Positions 9,188 through 16,930 of a stretch of 17,017 nt of DNA are shown here, piece after piece. Below the pieces are notes generated by a model. That model made no database searches, had not been told where the DNA came from, and was given only the letters and a program-made list of their open reading frames with translations. Numbering within the stretch: the first letter of the stretch is position 1; each line of letters begins with the position of its first letter. Source of the DNA: Leishmania infantum JPCM5. Lineage: Eukaryota > Euglenozoa > Kinetoplastea > Trypanosomatida > Trypanosomatidae. The stretch is from assembly GCF_000002875.2 (NCBI RefSeq), contig NW_004057911.1, forward strand, positions 1-17,017, written 5' to 3'. The translations under genes and the position numbers were made by a program.

Positions 9188-9732
9188 ATGTGTGTGTGTG
9201 TGTGGTGGTGGTGGGCCAACTTTGCTTTTTGTCTACTGATGGGCCATGTGTGTGTGAGTGGTGGTGGTGGGCCAACTTTTCTTTGCTTTGTGTCTACTGA
9301 TGGGCCATGTGTGAGTGGTGGTGGTGGGCCAACTTTTCTTTGCTTTGTGTCTACTGATGGGCCATGTGTGTGTGCGGGTGGTGGTGGGCCAACTTTGCTT
9401 TGTGTCTACTGATGGGCCATGTGTGTGTGCGGGTGGTGGTGGGCCAACTTTGCTTTGTGTCTACTGATGGGCCATGTGTGTGTGTGAGTGGTGGTGGGCC
9501 AACTTTTCTTTGCTTTGTGTCTACTGATGGGCATGTGTGTGTGCGGGTGGTGGTGGGCTAACTTTTCTTTGCTTTGTATCTACTGATGGGCCATGTGTGT
9601 GTGTGAGTGGTGGTGGGCCAACTTTGCTTTGTGTCTACTGATGGGCCATGTGTGTGTGTGAGTGGTGGTGGGCCAACTTTTCTTTGCTTTGTGTCTACTG
9701 ATGGGCCATGTGTGTGTGGTGGTGGTGGGCCA
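9188..9732 (+). repeat. Segmental duplication inside the 55-bp satellite, copy 2
   Basis: This is the partner of 7834-8385 with the same order of rare unit types; its GGGCATG unit is at 9532. The match continues through a GTGTGTGGTGGTGGTGGG unit near 9715, which corresponds to the one near 8366. Confidence 0.8.
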
Positions 9733-9762
9733 ACTTTTCTTTGCTTTGTGTCTACTGATGGG

Positions 9763-10284
9763 CATGTGTGTGTGCGGGTGGTGGTGGGCTAACTTTTCTT
9801 TGCTTTGTATCTACTGATGGGCCATGTGTGTGTGTGAGTGGTGGTGGGCCAACTTTGCTTTGTGTCTACTGATGGGCCATGTGTGTGTGTGAGTGGTGGT
9901 GGGCCAACTTTTCTTTGCTTTGTGTCTACTGATGGGCATGTGTGTGTGCGGGTGGTGGTGGGCTAACTTTTCTTTGCTTTGTATCTACTGATGGGCCATG
10001 TGTGTGTGTGAGTGGTGGTGGGCCAACTTTGCTTTGTGTCTACTGATGGGCCATGTGTGTGTGTGAGTGGTGGTGGGCCAACTTTTCTTTGCTTTGTGTC
10101 TACTGATGGGCATGTGTGTGTGCGGGTGGTGGTGGGCTAACTTTTCTTTGCTTTGTATCTACTGATGGGCCATGTGTGTGTGTGAGTGGTGGTGGGCCAA
10201 CTTTGCTTTGTGTCTACTGATGGGCCATGTGTGTGTGCGGGTGGTGGTGGGCCAACTTTGCTTTGTGTCTACTGATGGGCCATG
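9763..10284 (+). repeat. 174-bp three-unit higher-order repeat
   Basis: The one-base-deleted GGGCATG unit recurs at 9763, 9937 and 10111, exactly 174 bp apart. Each cycle is a 59-bp, a 55-bp and a 60-bp unit in the same order, with GTATCTACTG after the first. The third cycle is followed by a changed pattern. Confidence 0.85.
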
Positions 10285-10511
10285 TGTGTGTGTGAGAGGT
10301 GGTGGGCCAACTTTGCTTTGTGTCTACTGATGGGCCATGTGTGTGTGCGGGTGGTGGTGGGCTAACTTTTCTTTGCTTTGTGTCTACTGATGGGCCATGT
10401 GTGTGTGTGAGTGGTGGTGGGCCAACTTTTCTTTGCTTTGTATCTACTGATGGGCCATGTGTGTGTGAGTGGTGGTGGGCTAACTTTGCTTTGTGTCTAC
10501 TGATGGGCCAT
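10275..10511 (+). repeat. Segment shared with 8404-8640
   Basis: Second copy of the GAGAGGTGG-marked block. After it the array continues with different units. Confidence 0.75.
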
Positions 10512-13117
10512 GTGTGTGTGTGAGTGGTGGTGGGCCAACTTTGCTTTGTGTCTACTGATGGGCCATGTGTGTGTGTGAGTGGTGGTGGGCCAACTTTTCT
10601 TTGCTTTGTGTCTACTGATGGGCCATGTGTGTGTGAGTGGTGGTGGGCCAACTTTGCTTTGTGTCTACTGATGGGCCATGTGTGTGTGTGAGTGGTGGTG
10701 GGCCAACTTTGCTTTGTGTCTACTGATGGGCCATGTGTGTGTGTGAGTGGTGGTGGGCCAACTTTGCTTTGTGTCTACTGATGGGCCATGTGTGTGTGTG
10801 AGTGGTGGTGGGCCAACTTTGCTTTGTGTCTACTGATGGGCCATGTGTGTGTGTGAGTGGTGGTGGGCCAACTTTGCTTTGTGTCTACTGATGGGCCATG
10901 TGTGTGTGAGTGGTGGTGGGCTAACTTTTCTTTGCTTTGTGTCTACTGATGGGCCATGTGTGTGTGTGAGTGGTGGTGGGCCAACTTTGCTTTGTGTCTA
11001 CTGATGGGCCATGTGTGTGTGTGAGTGGTGGTGGGCCAACTTTGCTTTGTGTCTACTGATGGGCCATGTGTGTGTGCGGGTGGTGGTGGGCTAACTTTTC
11101 TTTGCTTTGTGTCTACTGATGGGCCATGTGTGTGTGTGAGTGGTGGTGGGCCAACTTTGCTTTGTATCTACTGATGGGCCATGTGTGTGTGAGTGGTGGT
11201 GGGCCAACTTTGCTTTGTGTCTACTGATGGGCCATGTGTGTGTGTGAGTGGTGGTGGGCCAACTTTGCTTTGTGTCTACTGATGGGCCATGTGTGTGTGT
11301 GAGTGGTGGTGGGCCAACTTTGCTTTGTGTCTACTGATGGGCCATGTGTGTGTGTGAGTGGTGGTGGTGGGCTAACTTTTCTTTGCTTTGTGTCTACTGA
11401 TGGGCCATGTGTGTGTGAGTGGTGGTGGCCTAACTTTGCTTTGTGTCTACTGATGGGCCATGTGTGTGTGTGAGTGGTGGTGGCCCAACTTTGCTTTGTG
11501 TCTACTGATGGGCCATGTGTGTGTGTGTGGTGGTGGGCCAACTTTGCTTTGTGTCTACTGATGGGCCATGTGTGTGTGAGTGGTGGTGGGCCAACTTTGC
11601 TTTGTGTCTACTGATGGGCCATGTGTGTGTGCGGGTGGTGGTGGGCTAACTTTTCTTTGCTTTGTGTCTACTGATGGGCCATGTGTGTGTGTGAGTGGTG
11701 GTGGGCCAACTTTGCTTTGTGTCTACTGATGGGCCATGTGTGTGTGTGAGTGGTGGTGGGCCAACTTTGCTTTGTGTCTACTGATGGGCCATGTGTGTGT
11801 GTGAGTGGTGGTGGGCCAACTTTGCTTTGTGTCTACTGATGGGCCATGTGTGTGTGTGTGGTGGTGGGCCAACTTTGCTTTGTGTCTACTGATGGGCCAT
11901 GTGTGTGTGTGAGTGGTGGTGGGCCAACTTTTCTTTGCTTTGTGTCTACTGATGGGCCATGTGTGTGTGTGAGTGGTGGTGGGCCAACTTTGCTTTGTGT
12001 CTACTGATGGGCCATGTGTGTGTGAGTGGTGGTGGGCCAACTTTGCTTTGTGTCTACTGATGGGCCATGTGTGTGTGAGTGGTGGTGGTGGGCCAACTTT
12101 GCTTTGTGTCTACTGATGGGCCATGTGTGTGAGTGGTGGTGGTGGGCCAACTTTGCTTTGTGTCTACTGATGGGCCATGTGTGTGTGTGAGTGGTGGTGG
12201 GCCAACTTTGCTTTGTGTCTACTGATGGGCCATGTGTGTGTGAGTGGTGGTGGGCCAACTTTGCTTTGTGTCTACTGATGGGCCGTGTGTGTGTGAGTGG
12301 TGGTGGGCCAACTTTGCTTTGTGTCTACTGATGGGCCGTGTGTGTGTGAGTGGTGGTGGGCCAACTTTGCTTTGTGTCTACTGATGGGCCATGTGTGTGT
12401 GAGTGGTGGTGGGCCAACTTTGCTTTGTGTCTACTGATGGGCCATGTGTGTGTGTGAGTGGTGGTGGGCCAACTTTGCTTTGTGTCTACTGATGGGCCAT
12501 GTGTGTGTGTGAGTGGTGGTGGGCCAACTTTGCTTTGTGTCTACTGATGGGCCATGTGTGTGTGAGTGGTGGTGGGCCAACTTTGCTTTGTGTCTACTGA
12601 TGGGCCGTGTGTGTGTGAGTGGTGGTGGGCCAACTTTGCTTTGTGTCTACTGATGGGCCATGTGTGTGTGAGTGGTGGTGGGCCAACTTTGCTTTGTGTC
12701 TACTGATGGGCCATGTGTGTGTGTGAGTGGTGGTGGGCCAACTTTGCTTTGTGTCTACTGATGGGCCATGTGTGTGTGAGTGGTGGTGGTGGGCCAACTT
12801 TGCTTTGTGTCTACTGATGGGCCATGTGTGTGTGCGGGTGGTGGTGGGCTAACTTTTCTTTGCTTTGTGTCTACTGATGGGCCATGTGTGTGTGTGAGTG
12901 GTGGTGGGCCAACTTTGCTTTGTGTCTACTGATGGGCCATGTGTGTGTGTGAGTGGTGGTGGGCCAACTTTGCTTTGTGTCTACTGATGGGCCATGTGTG
13001 TGTGAGTGGTGGTGGGCCATCTTTTCTTTGCTTTGTGTCTACTGATGGGCCATGTGTGTGTGAGTGGTGGTGGGCCAACTTTGCTTTGTGTCTACTGATG
13101 GGCCGTGTGCGCGGGTG

Positions 13118-13788
13118 GTGTATGTTGTGACGCCCGGTGAATCGACGTTATGGTATTTGCGTTGTGTGTGAAAAGCAGACGTTGTCGATGGGGTCGGGTG
13201 AATCACACGGACTTGAGGGCACTATAGTGACTGGCGCTCAAACTGATTCTCGGCGATGCCCTGCCGGTGGTTTCTCACGGGTATGTGTGTGCTTCTGTGG
13301 CACCCACGTCGGTAGTCTCCATGGCTCTCACCGTCTATGGCACCCAGCGGCTCGTCCTCGCTCCTCCTATGGGTGCCTTGTCTGTGGTCCGGATCGTGCG
13401 CCCCAGCCGCTCTTCACATGACTGGTAGCTGTCGAAAGCCCTTGCAGGACACGGGAAGGGGGGATGTGACTCCTTTTTGTGCCACCTGCGCTGCTCTGAG
13501 ATTTTCCTATGATGTTTGCTTGTTGTAGCGGCCTGTGGTGCCCTCGTGGTTGTGCCTGCGCGATCTGCCATACCCCTCTGCAGATGCTTGGCTGCCCCGT
13601 GTTGTGTGGTTGTGCGCCTTGCGTCTGTGACAGAGTTGAGCGCATAGAGGAAGCCCGACTGCACCACCCCGCTAGTTGTTCTCCATCTTGTGGCTGTTTA
13701 GACGGCCGCTTTCTGCTCCATCTTCGAAGCTCTTTGCGTCGGCACGCGGGGCGTGGCCCTCTCTGCTGTTTCGCGGCCGTGGCCAGTC
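13118..13788 (+). other. Unique subtelomeric spacer without a convincing gene
   Basis: This is the only non-repetitive sequence between the satellites and the telomeric region. It holds a GTG-started plus frame at 13137-13421 (an internal ATG at 13188), a Cys-rich ATG frame at 13509-13874 and two overlapping minus frames between 13335 and 13667. They overlap one another, none resembles a family I know, and the Cys-rich one runs into the G tract and telomeric repeat. I see no tRNA-like or rRNA-like sequence. Confidence 0.6.
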
Positions 13789-13870
13789 CTGGGGCGCGGG
13801 GGTGGGGTGGGTCTGCGCCGTGGGCCGGGGCGGGGGCGAGGGCGGGGGGGTGCGGGGGGGGTGCGGGGGC
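13789..13870 (+). other. G-rich tract bordering the telomeric repeats
   Basis: The tract contains many G runs of 3 to 8 separated by one to a few bases and ends in GTGCGGGGGCC, where TAGGG begins. The number and closeness of the G runs predict G-quadruplex formation on the plus strand. Confidence 0.75.
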
Positions 13871-13954
13871 CTAGGGTTAGGGTTAGGGTTAGGGTTAGGG
13901 TTAGGGTTAGGGTTAGGGTTAGGGTGAGGGTTAGGGTTAGGGTTAGGGTTAGGG
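13871..13954 (+). repeat. TTAGGG block 1
   Basis: CTAGGG followed by 13 hexamers, one of them TGAGGG. This is the inner boundary of the telomeric region. Confidence 0.97.
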
Positions 13955-14015
13955 TTTTTTTCTCCACTGATTCCTTGCACAGCGACACCCTCTCCAACAG
14001 GACGGGGGCGTGACG
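13955..14015 (+). repeat. 61-bp telomere-associated block, copy 1
   Basis: The block begins with T7 and CTCCACTGATTCC, continues TTGCACAGCGACACCC and TCTCCAACAGGAC, and ends GGGGGCGTGACG. It has no coding potential of note. It is a candidate binding site for a telomere protein or a transcription start for telomeric RNA; both are inference. Confidence 0.93.
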
Positions 14016-14119
14016 GTGTACTGGTGTACTGGTGTACTGGTGTACTGGTGTACTGGTGTACTGGTGTACTGGTGTACTGGTGTACTGGTGTGCTGGTGTA
14101 CTGGTGTACTGGTGTACTG
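14016..14119 (+). repeat. Octamer array 1, 13 copies
   Basis: GTGTACTG x13, with one GTGTGCTG variant near 14088. Confidence 0.95.
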
Positions 14120-14120
14120 G

Positions 14121-14150
14121 TTAGGGTTAGGGTTAGGGTTAGGGTTAGGG
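14121..14150 (+). repeat. TTAGGG block 2
   Basis: Five perfect hexamers. Confidence 0.97.
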
Positions 14151-14211
14151 TTTTTTTCTCCACTGATTCCTTGCACAGCGACACCCTCTCCAACAGGACG
14201 GGGGCGTGACG
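14151..14211 (+). repeat. 61-bp block, copy 2
   Basis: Identical to copy 1 by eye. Confidence 0.93.
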
Positions 14212-14283
14212 GTGTACTGGTGTACTGGTGTACTGGTGTACTGGTGTACTGGTGTACTGGTGTACTGGTGTACTGGTGTACTG
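14212..14283 (+). repeat. Octamer array 2, 9 copies
   Basis: GTGTACTG x9, followed by one G. Confidence 0.95.
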
Positions 14284-14284
14284 G

Positions 14285-14302
14285 TTAGGGTTAGGGTTAG
14301 GG
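14285..14302 (+). repeat. TTAGGG block 3
   Basis: Three perfect hexamers. Confidence 0.97.
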
Positions 14303-14363
14303 TTTTTTTCTCCACTGATTCCTTGCACAGCGACACCCTCTCCAACAGGACGGGGGCGTGACG
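14303..14363 (+). repeat. 61-bp block, copy 3
   Basis: Identical to copy 1 by eye. Confidence 0.93.
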
Positions 14364-14451
14364 GTGTACTGGTGTACTGGTGTACTGGTGTACTGGTGTA
14401 CTGGTGTACTGGTGTACTGGTGTACTGGTGTACTGGTGTACTGGTGTACTG
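14364..14451 (+). repeat. Octamer array 3, 11 copies
   Basis: GTGTACTG x11. Confidence 0.95.
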
Positions 14452-14452
14452 G

Positions 14453-14470
14453 TTAGGGTTAGGGTTAGGG
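14453..14470 (+). repeat. TTAGGG block 4
   Basis: Three perfect hexamers, the same length as block 3. Confidence 0.97.
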
Positions 14471-14531
14471 TTTTTTTCTCCACTGATTCCTTGCACAGCG
14501 ACACCCTCTCCAACAGGACGGGGGCGTGACG
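14471..14531 (+). repeat. 61-bp block, copy 4
   Basis: Identical to copy 1 by eye. Confidence 0.93.
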
Positions 14532-14675
14532 GTGTACTGGTGTACTGGTGTACTGGTGTACTGGTGTACTGGTGTACTGGTGTACTGGTGTACTGGTGTA
14601 CTGGTGTACTGGTGTACTGGTGTACTGGTGTACTGGTGTACTGGTGTACTGGTGTACTGGTGTACTGGTGTACTG
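14532..14675 (+). repeat. Octamer array 4, 18 copies
   Basis: GTGTACTG x18. Confidence 0.95.
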
Positions 14676-14676
14676 G

Positions 14677-14790
14677 TTAGGGTTAGGGTGAGGGTTAGGG
14701 TTAGGGTTAGGGTGAGGGTTAGGGTTAGGGTTAGGGTTAGGGTGAGGGTTAGGGTTAGGGTTAGGGTTAGGGTTAGGGTTAGGGTTAGGG
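14677..14790 (+). repeat. TTAGGG block 5
   Basis: Nineteen hexamers, three of them TGAGGG. Confidence 0.97.
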
Positions 14791-14851
14791 TTTTTTTCTC
14801 CACTGATTCCTTGCACAGCGACACCCTCTCCAACAGGACGGGGGCGTGACG
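14791..14851 (+). repeat. 61-bp block, copy 5
   Basis: Identical to copy 1 by eye. Confidence 0.93.
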
Positions 14852-14891
14852 GTGTACTGGTGTACTGGTGTACTGGTGTACTGGTGTACTG
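14852..14891 (+). repeat. Octamer array 5, 5 copies
   Basis: GTGTACTG x5; with array 11, the shortest array. Confidence 0.95.
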
Positions 14892-14892
14892 G

Positions 14893-14964
14893 TTAGGGTT
14901 AGGGTTAGGGTTAGGGTTAGGGTTAGGGTTAGGGTTAGGGTTAGGGTTAGGGTTAGGGTTAGGG
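14893..14964 (+). repeat. TTAGGG block 6
   Basis: Twelve perfect hexamers, the longest block without a variant. Confidence 0.97.
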
Positions 14965-15025
14965 TTTTTTTCTCCACTGATTCCTTGCACAGCGACACCC
15001 TCTCCAACAGGACGGGGGCGTGACG
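14965..15025 (+). repeat. 61-bp block, copy 6
   Basis: Identical to copy 1 by eye. Confidence 0.93.
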
Positions 15026-15081
15026 GTGTACTGGTGTACTGGTGTACTGGTGTACTGGTGTACTGGTGTACTGGTGTACTG
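15026..15081 (+). repeat. Octamer array 6, 7 copies
   Basis: GTGTACTG x7. Confidence 0.95.
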
Positions 15082-15082
15082 G

Positions 15083-15106
15083 TTAGGGTTAGGGTGAGGG
15101 TTAGGG
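15083..15106 (+). repeat. TTAGGG block 7
   Basis: Four hexamers with TGAGGG in third place, the same order as block 13. Confidence 0.97.
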
Positions 15107-15167
15107 TTTTTTTCTCCACTGATTCCTTGCACAGCGACACCCTCTCCAACAGGACGGGGGCGTGACG
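15107..15167 (+). repeat. 61-bp block, copy 7
   Basis: Identical to copy 1 by eye. Confidence 0.93.
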
Positions 15168-15303
15168 GTGTACTGGTGTACTGGTGTACTGGTGTACTGG
15201 TGTACTGGTGTACTGGTGTACTGGTGTACTGGTGTACTGGTGTACTGGTGTACTGGTGTACTGGTGTACTGGTGTACTGGTGTACTGGTGTACTGGTGTA
15301 CTG
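15168..15303 (+). repeat. Octamer array 7, 17 copies
   Basis: GTGTACTG x17. Confidence 0.95.
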
Positions 15304-15304
15304 G

Positions 15305-15382
15305 TTAGGGTGAGGGTTAGGGTGAGGGTGAGGGTTAGGGTGAGGGTTAGGGTTAGGGTTAGGGTTAGGGTTAGGGTGAGGG
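15305..15382 (+). repeat. TTAGGG block 8, TGAGGG-rich
   Basis: Thirteen hexamers, five of them TGAGGG including the last, which abuts an octamer array with no 61-bp block between. Confidence 0.96.
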
Positions 15383-15493
15383 TGTACTGGTGTACTGGTG
15401 TACTGGTGTACTGGTGTACTGGTGTACTGGTGTACTGGTGTACTGGTGTACTGGTGTACTGGTGTACTGGTGTACTGGTGTACTGGTGTACTG
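15382..15493 (+). repeat. Octamer array 8, 14 copies
   Basis: GTGTACTG x14. Its first G is shared with the preceding TGAGGG hexamer; there is no 61-bp block upstream. Confidence 0.95.
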
Positions 15494-15494
15494 G

Positions 15495-15566
15495 TTAGGG
15501 TTAGGGTTAGGGTTAGGGTTAGGGTTAGGGTTAGGGTTAGGGTGAGGGTTAGGGTTAGGGTGAGGG
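15495..15566 (+). repeat. TTAGGG block 9
   Basis: Twelve hexamers, two of them TGAGGG, again including the last before an octamer array. Confidence 0.96.
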
Positions 15567-15757
15567 TGTACTGGTGTACTGGTGTACTGGTGTACTGGTG
15601 TACTGGTGTACTGGTGTACTGGTGTACTGGTGTACTGGTGTACTGGTGTACTGGTGTACTGGTGTACTGGTGTACTGGTGTACTGGTGTACTGGTGTACT
15701 GGTGTACTGGTGTACTGGTGTACTGGTGTACTGGTGTACTGGTGTACTGGTGTACTG
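15566..15757 (+). repeat. Octamer array 9, 24 copies
   Basis: GTGTACTG x24, the longest array, with no 61-bp block upstream. Confidence 0.95.
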
Positions 15758-15758
15758 G

Positions 15759-15896
15759 TTAGGGTTAGGGTTAGGGTTAGGGTGAGGGTTAGGGTTAGGG
15801 TTAGGGTGAGGGTTAGGGTTAGGGTTAGGGTTAGGGTTAGGGTGAGGGTTAGGGTGAGGGTTAGGGTTAGGGTTAGGGTTAGGGTTAGGGTTAGGG
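15759..15896 (+). repeat. TTAGGG block 10
   Basis: Twenty-three hexamers, four of them TGAGGG; the longest telomeric block in the window. Confidence 0.97.
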
Positions 15897-15957
15897 TTTT
15901 TTTCTCCACTGATTCCTTGCACAGCGACACCCTCTCCAACAGGACTGGGGCGTGACG
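15897..15957 (+). repeat. 61-bp block, copy 8
   Basis: Differs from copy 1 by one base, AGGACTGGGG in place of AGGACGGGGG. Confidence 0.93.
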
Positions 15958-16109
15958 GTGTACTGGTGTACTGGTGTACTGGTGTACTGGTGTACTGGTG
16001 TACTGGTGTACTGGTGTACTGGTGTACTGGTGTACTGGTGTACTGGTGTACTGGTGTACTGGTGTACTGGTGTACTGGTGTACTGGTGTACTGGTGTACT
16101 GGTGTACTG
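15958..16109 (+). repeat. Octamer array 10, 19 copies
   Basis: GTGTACTG x19. Confidence 0.95.
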
Positions 16110-16110
16110 G

Positions 16111-16139
16111 TTAACTAGGGTTAGGGTTAGCGGTTAGGG
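16111..16139 (+). repeat. TTAGGG block 11, degenerate
   Basis: TTAACTAGGG and AGCGGTTAGGG disrupt the hexamer phase in this 29-bp block, next to the most diverged 61-bp block. Confidence 0.85.
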
Positions 16140-16201
16140 TTTTTTTCTCCACTGAATTCCTTGCACAGCGACACCCTCTCCAACATGATGGGGGCGTGAC
16201 G
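16140..16201 (+). repeat. 61-bp block, copy 9, diverged (62 bp)
   Basis: An extra A gives CTGAATTCC and the centre reads CAACATGATGGGGG instead of CAACAGGACGGGGG. Confidence 0.92.
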
Positions 16202-16241
16202 GTGTACTGGTGTACTGGTGTACTGGTGTACTGGTGTACTG
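16202..16241 (+). repeat. Octamer array 11, 5 copies
   Basis: GTGTACTG x5. Confidence 0.95.
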
Positions 16242-16242
16242 G

Positions 16243-16338
16243 TTAGGGTTAGGGTTAGGGTTAGGGTGAGGGTTAGGGTTAGGGTTAGGGTTAGGGTTAG
16301 GGTTAGGGTTAGGGTTAGGGTTAGGGTTAGGGTTAGGG
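16243..16338 (+). repeat. TTAGGG block 12
   Basis: Sixteen hexamers, one of them TGAGGG; the last, TTAGGG, joins an octamer array directly. Confidence 0.97.
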
Positions 16339-16497
16339 TGTACTGGTGTACTGGTGTACTGGTGTACTGGTGTACTGGTGTACTGGTGTACTGGTGTACT
16401 GGTGTACTGGTGTACTGGTGTACTGGTGTACTGGTGTACTGGTGTACTGGTGTACTGGTGTACTGGTGTACTGGTGTACTGGTGTACTGGTGTACTG
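16338..16497 (+). repeat. Octamer array 12, 20 copies
   Basis: GTGTACTG x20, with no 61-bp block upstream. Confidence 0.95.
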
Positions 16498-16498
16498 G

Positions 16499-16522
16499 TT
16501 AGGGTTAGGGTGAGGGTTAGGG
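16499..16522 (+). repeat. TTAGGG block 13
   Basis: Four hexamers with TGAGGG in third place, as in block 7. Confidence 0.97.
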
Positions 16523-16583
16523 TTTTTTTCTCCACTGATTCCTTGCACAGCGACACCCTCTCCAACAGGACGGGGGCGTGACG
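16523..16583 (+). repeat. 61-bp block, copy 10
   Basis: Identical to copy 1 by eye. Confidence 0.93.
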
Positions 16584-16727
16584 GTGTACTGGTGTACTGG
16601 TGTACTGGTGTACTGGTGTACTGGTGTACTGGTGTACTGGTGTACTGGTGTACTGGTATACTGGTGTACTGGTGTACTGGTGTACTGGTGTACTGGTGTA
16701 CTGGTGTACTGGTGTACTGGTGTACTG
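16584..16727 (+). repeat. Octamer array 13, 18 copies
   Basis: GTGTACTG x18 with one GTATACTG variant near 16656. Confidence 0.95.
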
Positions 16728-16728
16728 G

Positions 16729-16740
16729 TTAGGGTTAGGG
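16729..16740 (+). repeat. TTAGGG block 14
   Basis: Two hexamers, the shortest block. Confidence 0.95.
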
Positions 16741-16801
16741 TTTTTTTCTCCACTGATTCCTTGCACAGCGACACCCTCTCCAACAGGACGGGGGCGTGAC
16801 G
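16741..16801 (+). repeat. 61-bp block, copy 11
   Basis: Identical to copy 1 by eye; last copy in the window. Confidence 0.93.
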
Positions 16802-16929
16802 GTGTACTGGTGTACTGGTGTACTGGTGTACTGGTGTACTGGTGTACTGGTGTACTGGTGTACTGGTGTACTGGTGTACTGGTGTACTGGTGTACTGGTG
16901 TACTGGTGTACTGGTGTACTGGTGTACTG
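16802..16929 (+). repeat. Octamer array 14, 16 copies
   Basis: GTGTACTG x16, the last octamer array. Confidence 0.95.
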
Positions 16930-16930
16930 G

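Larger units (their letters stand above)
5261..13117 (+). repeat. Roughly 55-bp GGTGGTGGGCC satellite, about 140 units
   Basis: The unit runs GAGTGGTGGTGGGCCAAC, TTTGCTTTGTGTCTACTGAT and GGGCCATGTGTGTGTGT. Alternative leaders are GTGTGAG and GTGCGGG; alternative cores are AACTTTGCTTTG, AACTTTTCTTTG and AACTTTTCTTTGCTTTG, giving unit lengths of 53, 55, 58 and 60 bp. The copy number is estimated from length. The left edge fuses to the 36-bp satellite inside a GT run; the right edge ends at GGGCCGTGTGCGCGGGTGG. Short open frames inside it are repeat artefacts. Confidence 0.97.

Noticed and set aside
5508..13130. Many 60-145 codon ORFs in the 55-bp satellite
   Set aside because: They all read the same repeat and break whenever a unit length is not a multiple of three.
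13137..13874. Four overlapping ORFs in the unique spacer
   Set aside because: One starts with GTG only, the others overlap on opposite strands or run into the G tract and telomere repeat; none has a recognisable domain.
13955..16801. CRISPR-like array: identical 61-bp repeats with variable intervals
   Set aside because: The intervals are only octamer and TTAGGG repeats of very different lengths, not unique spacers, and the setting is a eukaryotic chromosome end.
14016..16929. Octamer as kinetoplast minicircle conserved sequence
   Set aside because: The minicircle replication motif GGGGTTGGTGTA is not present; GGTGTACTGG is only superficially similar.
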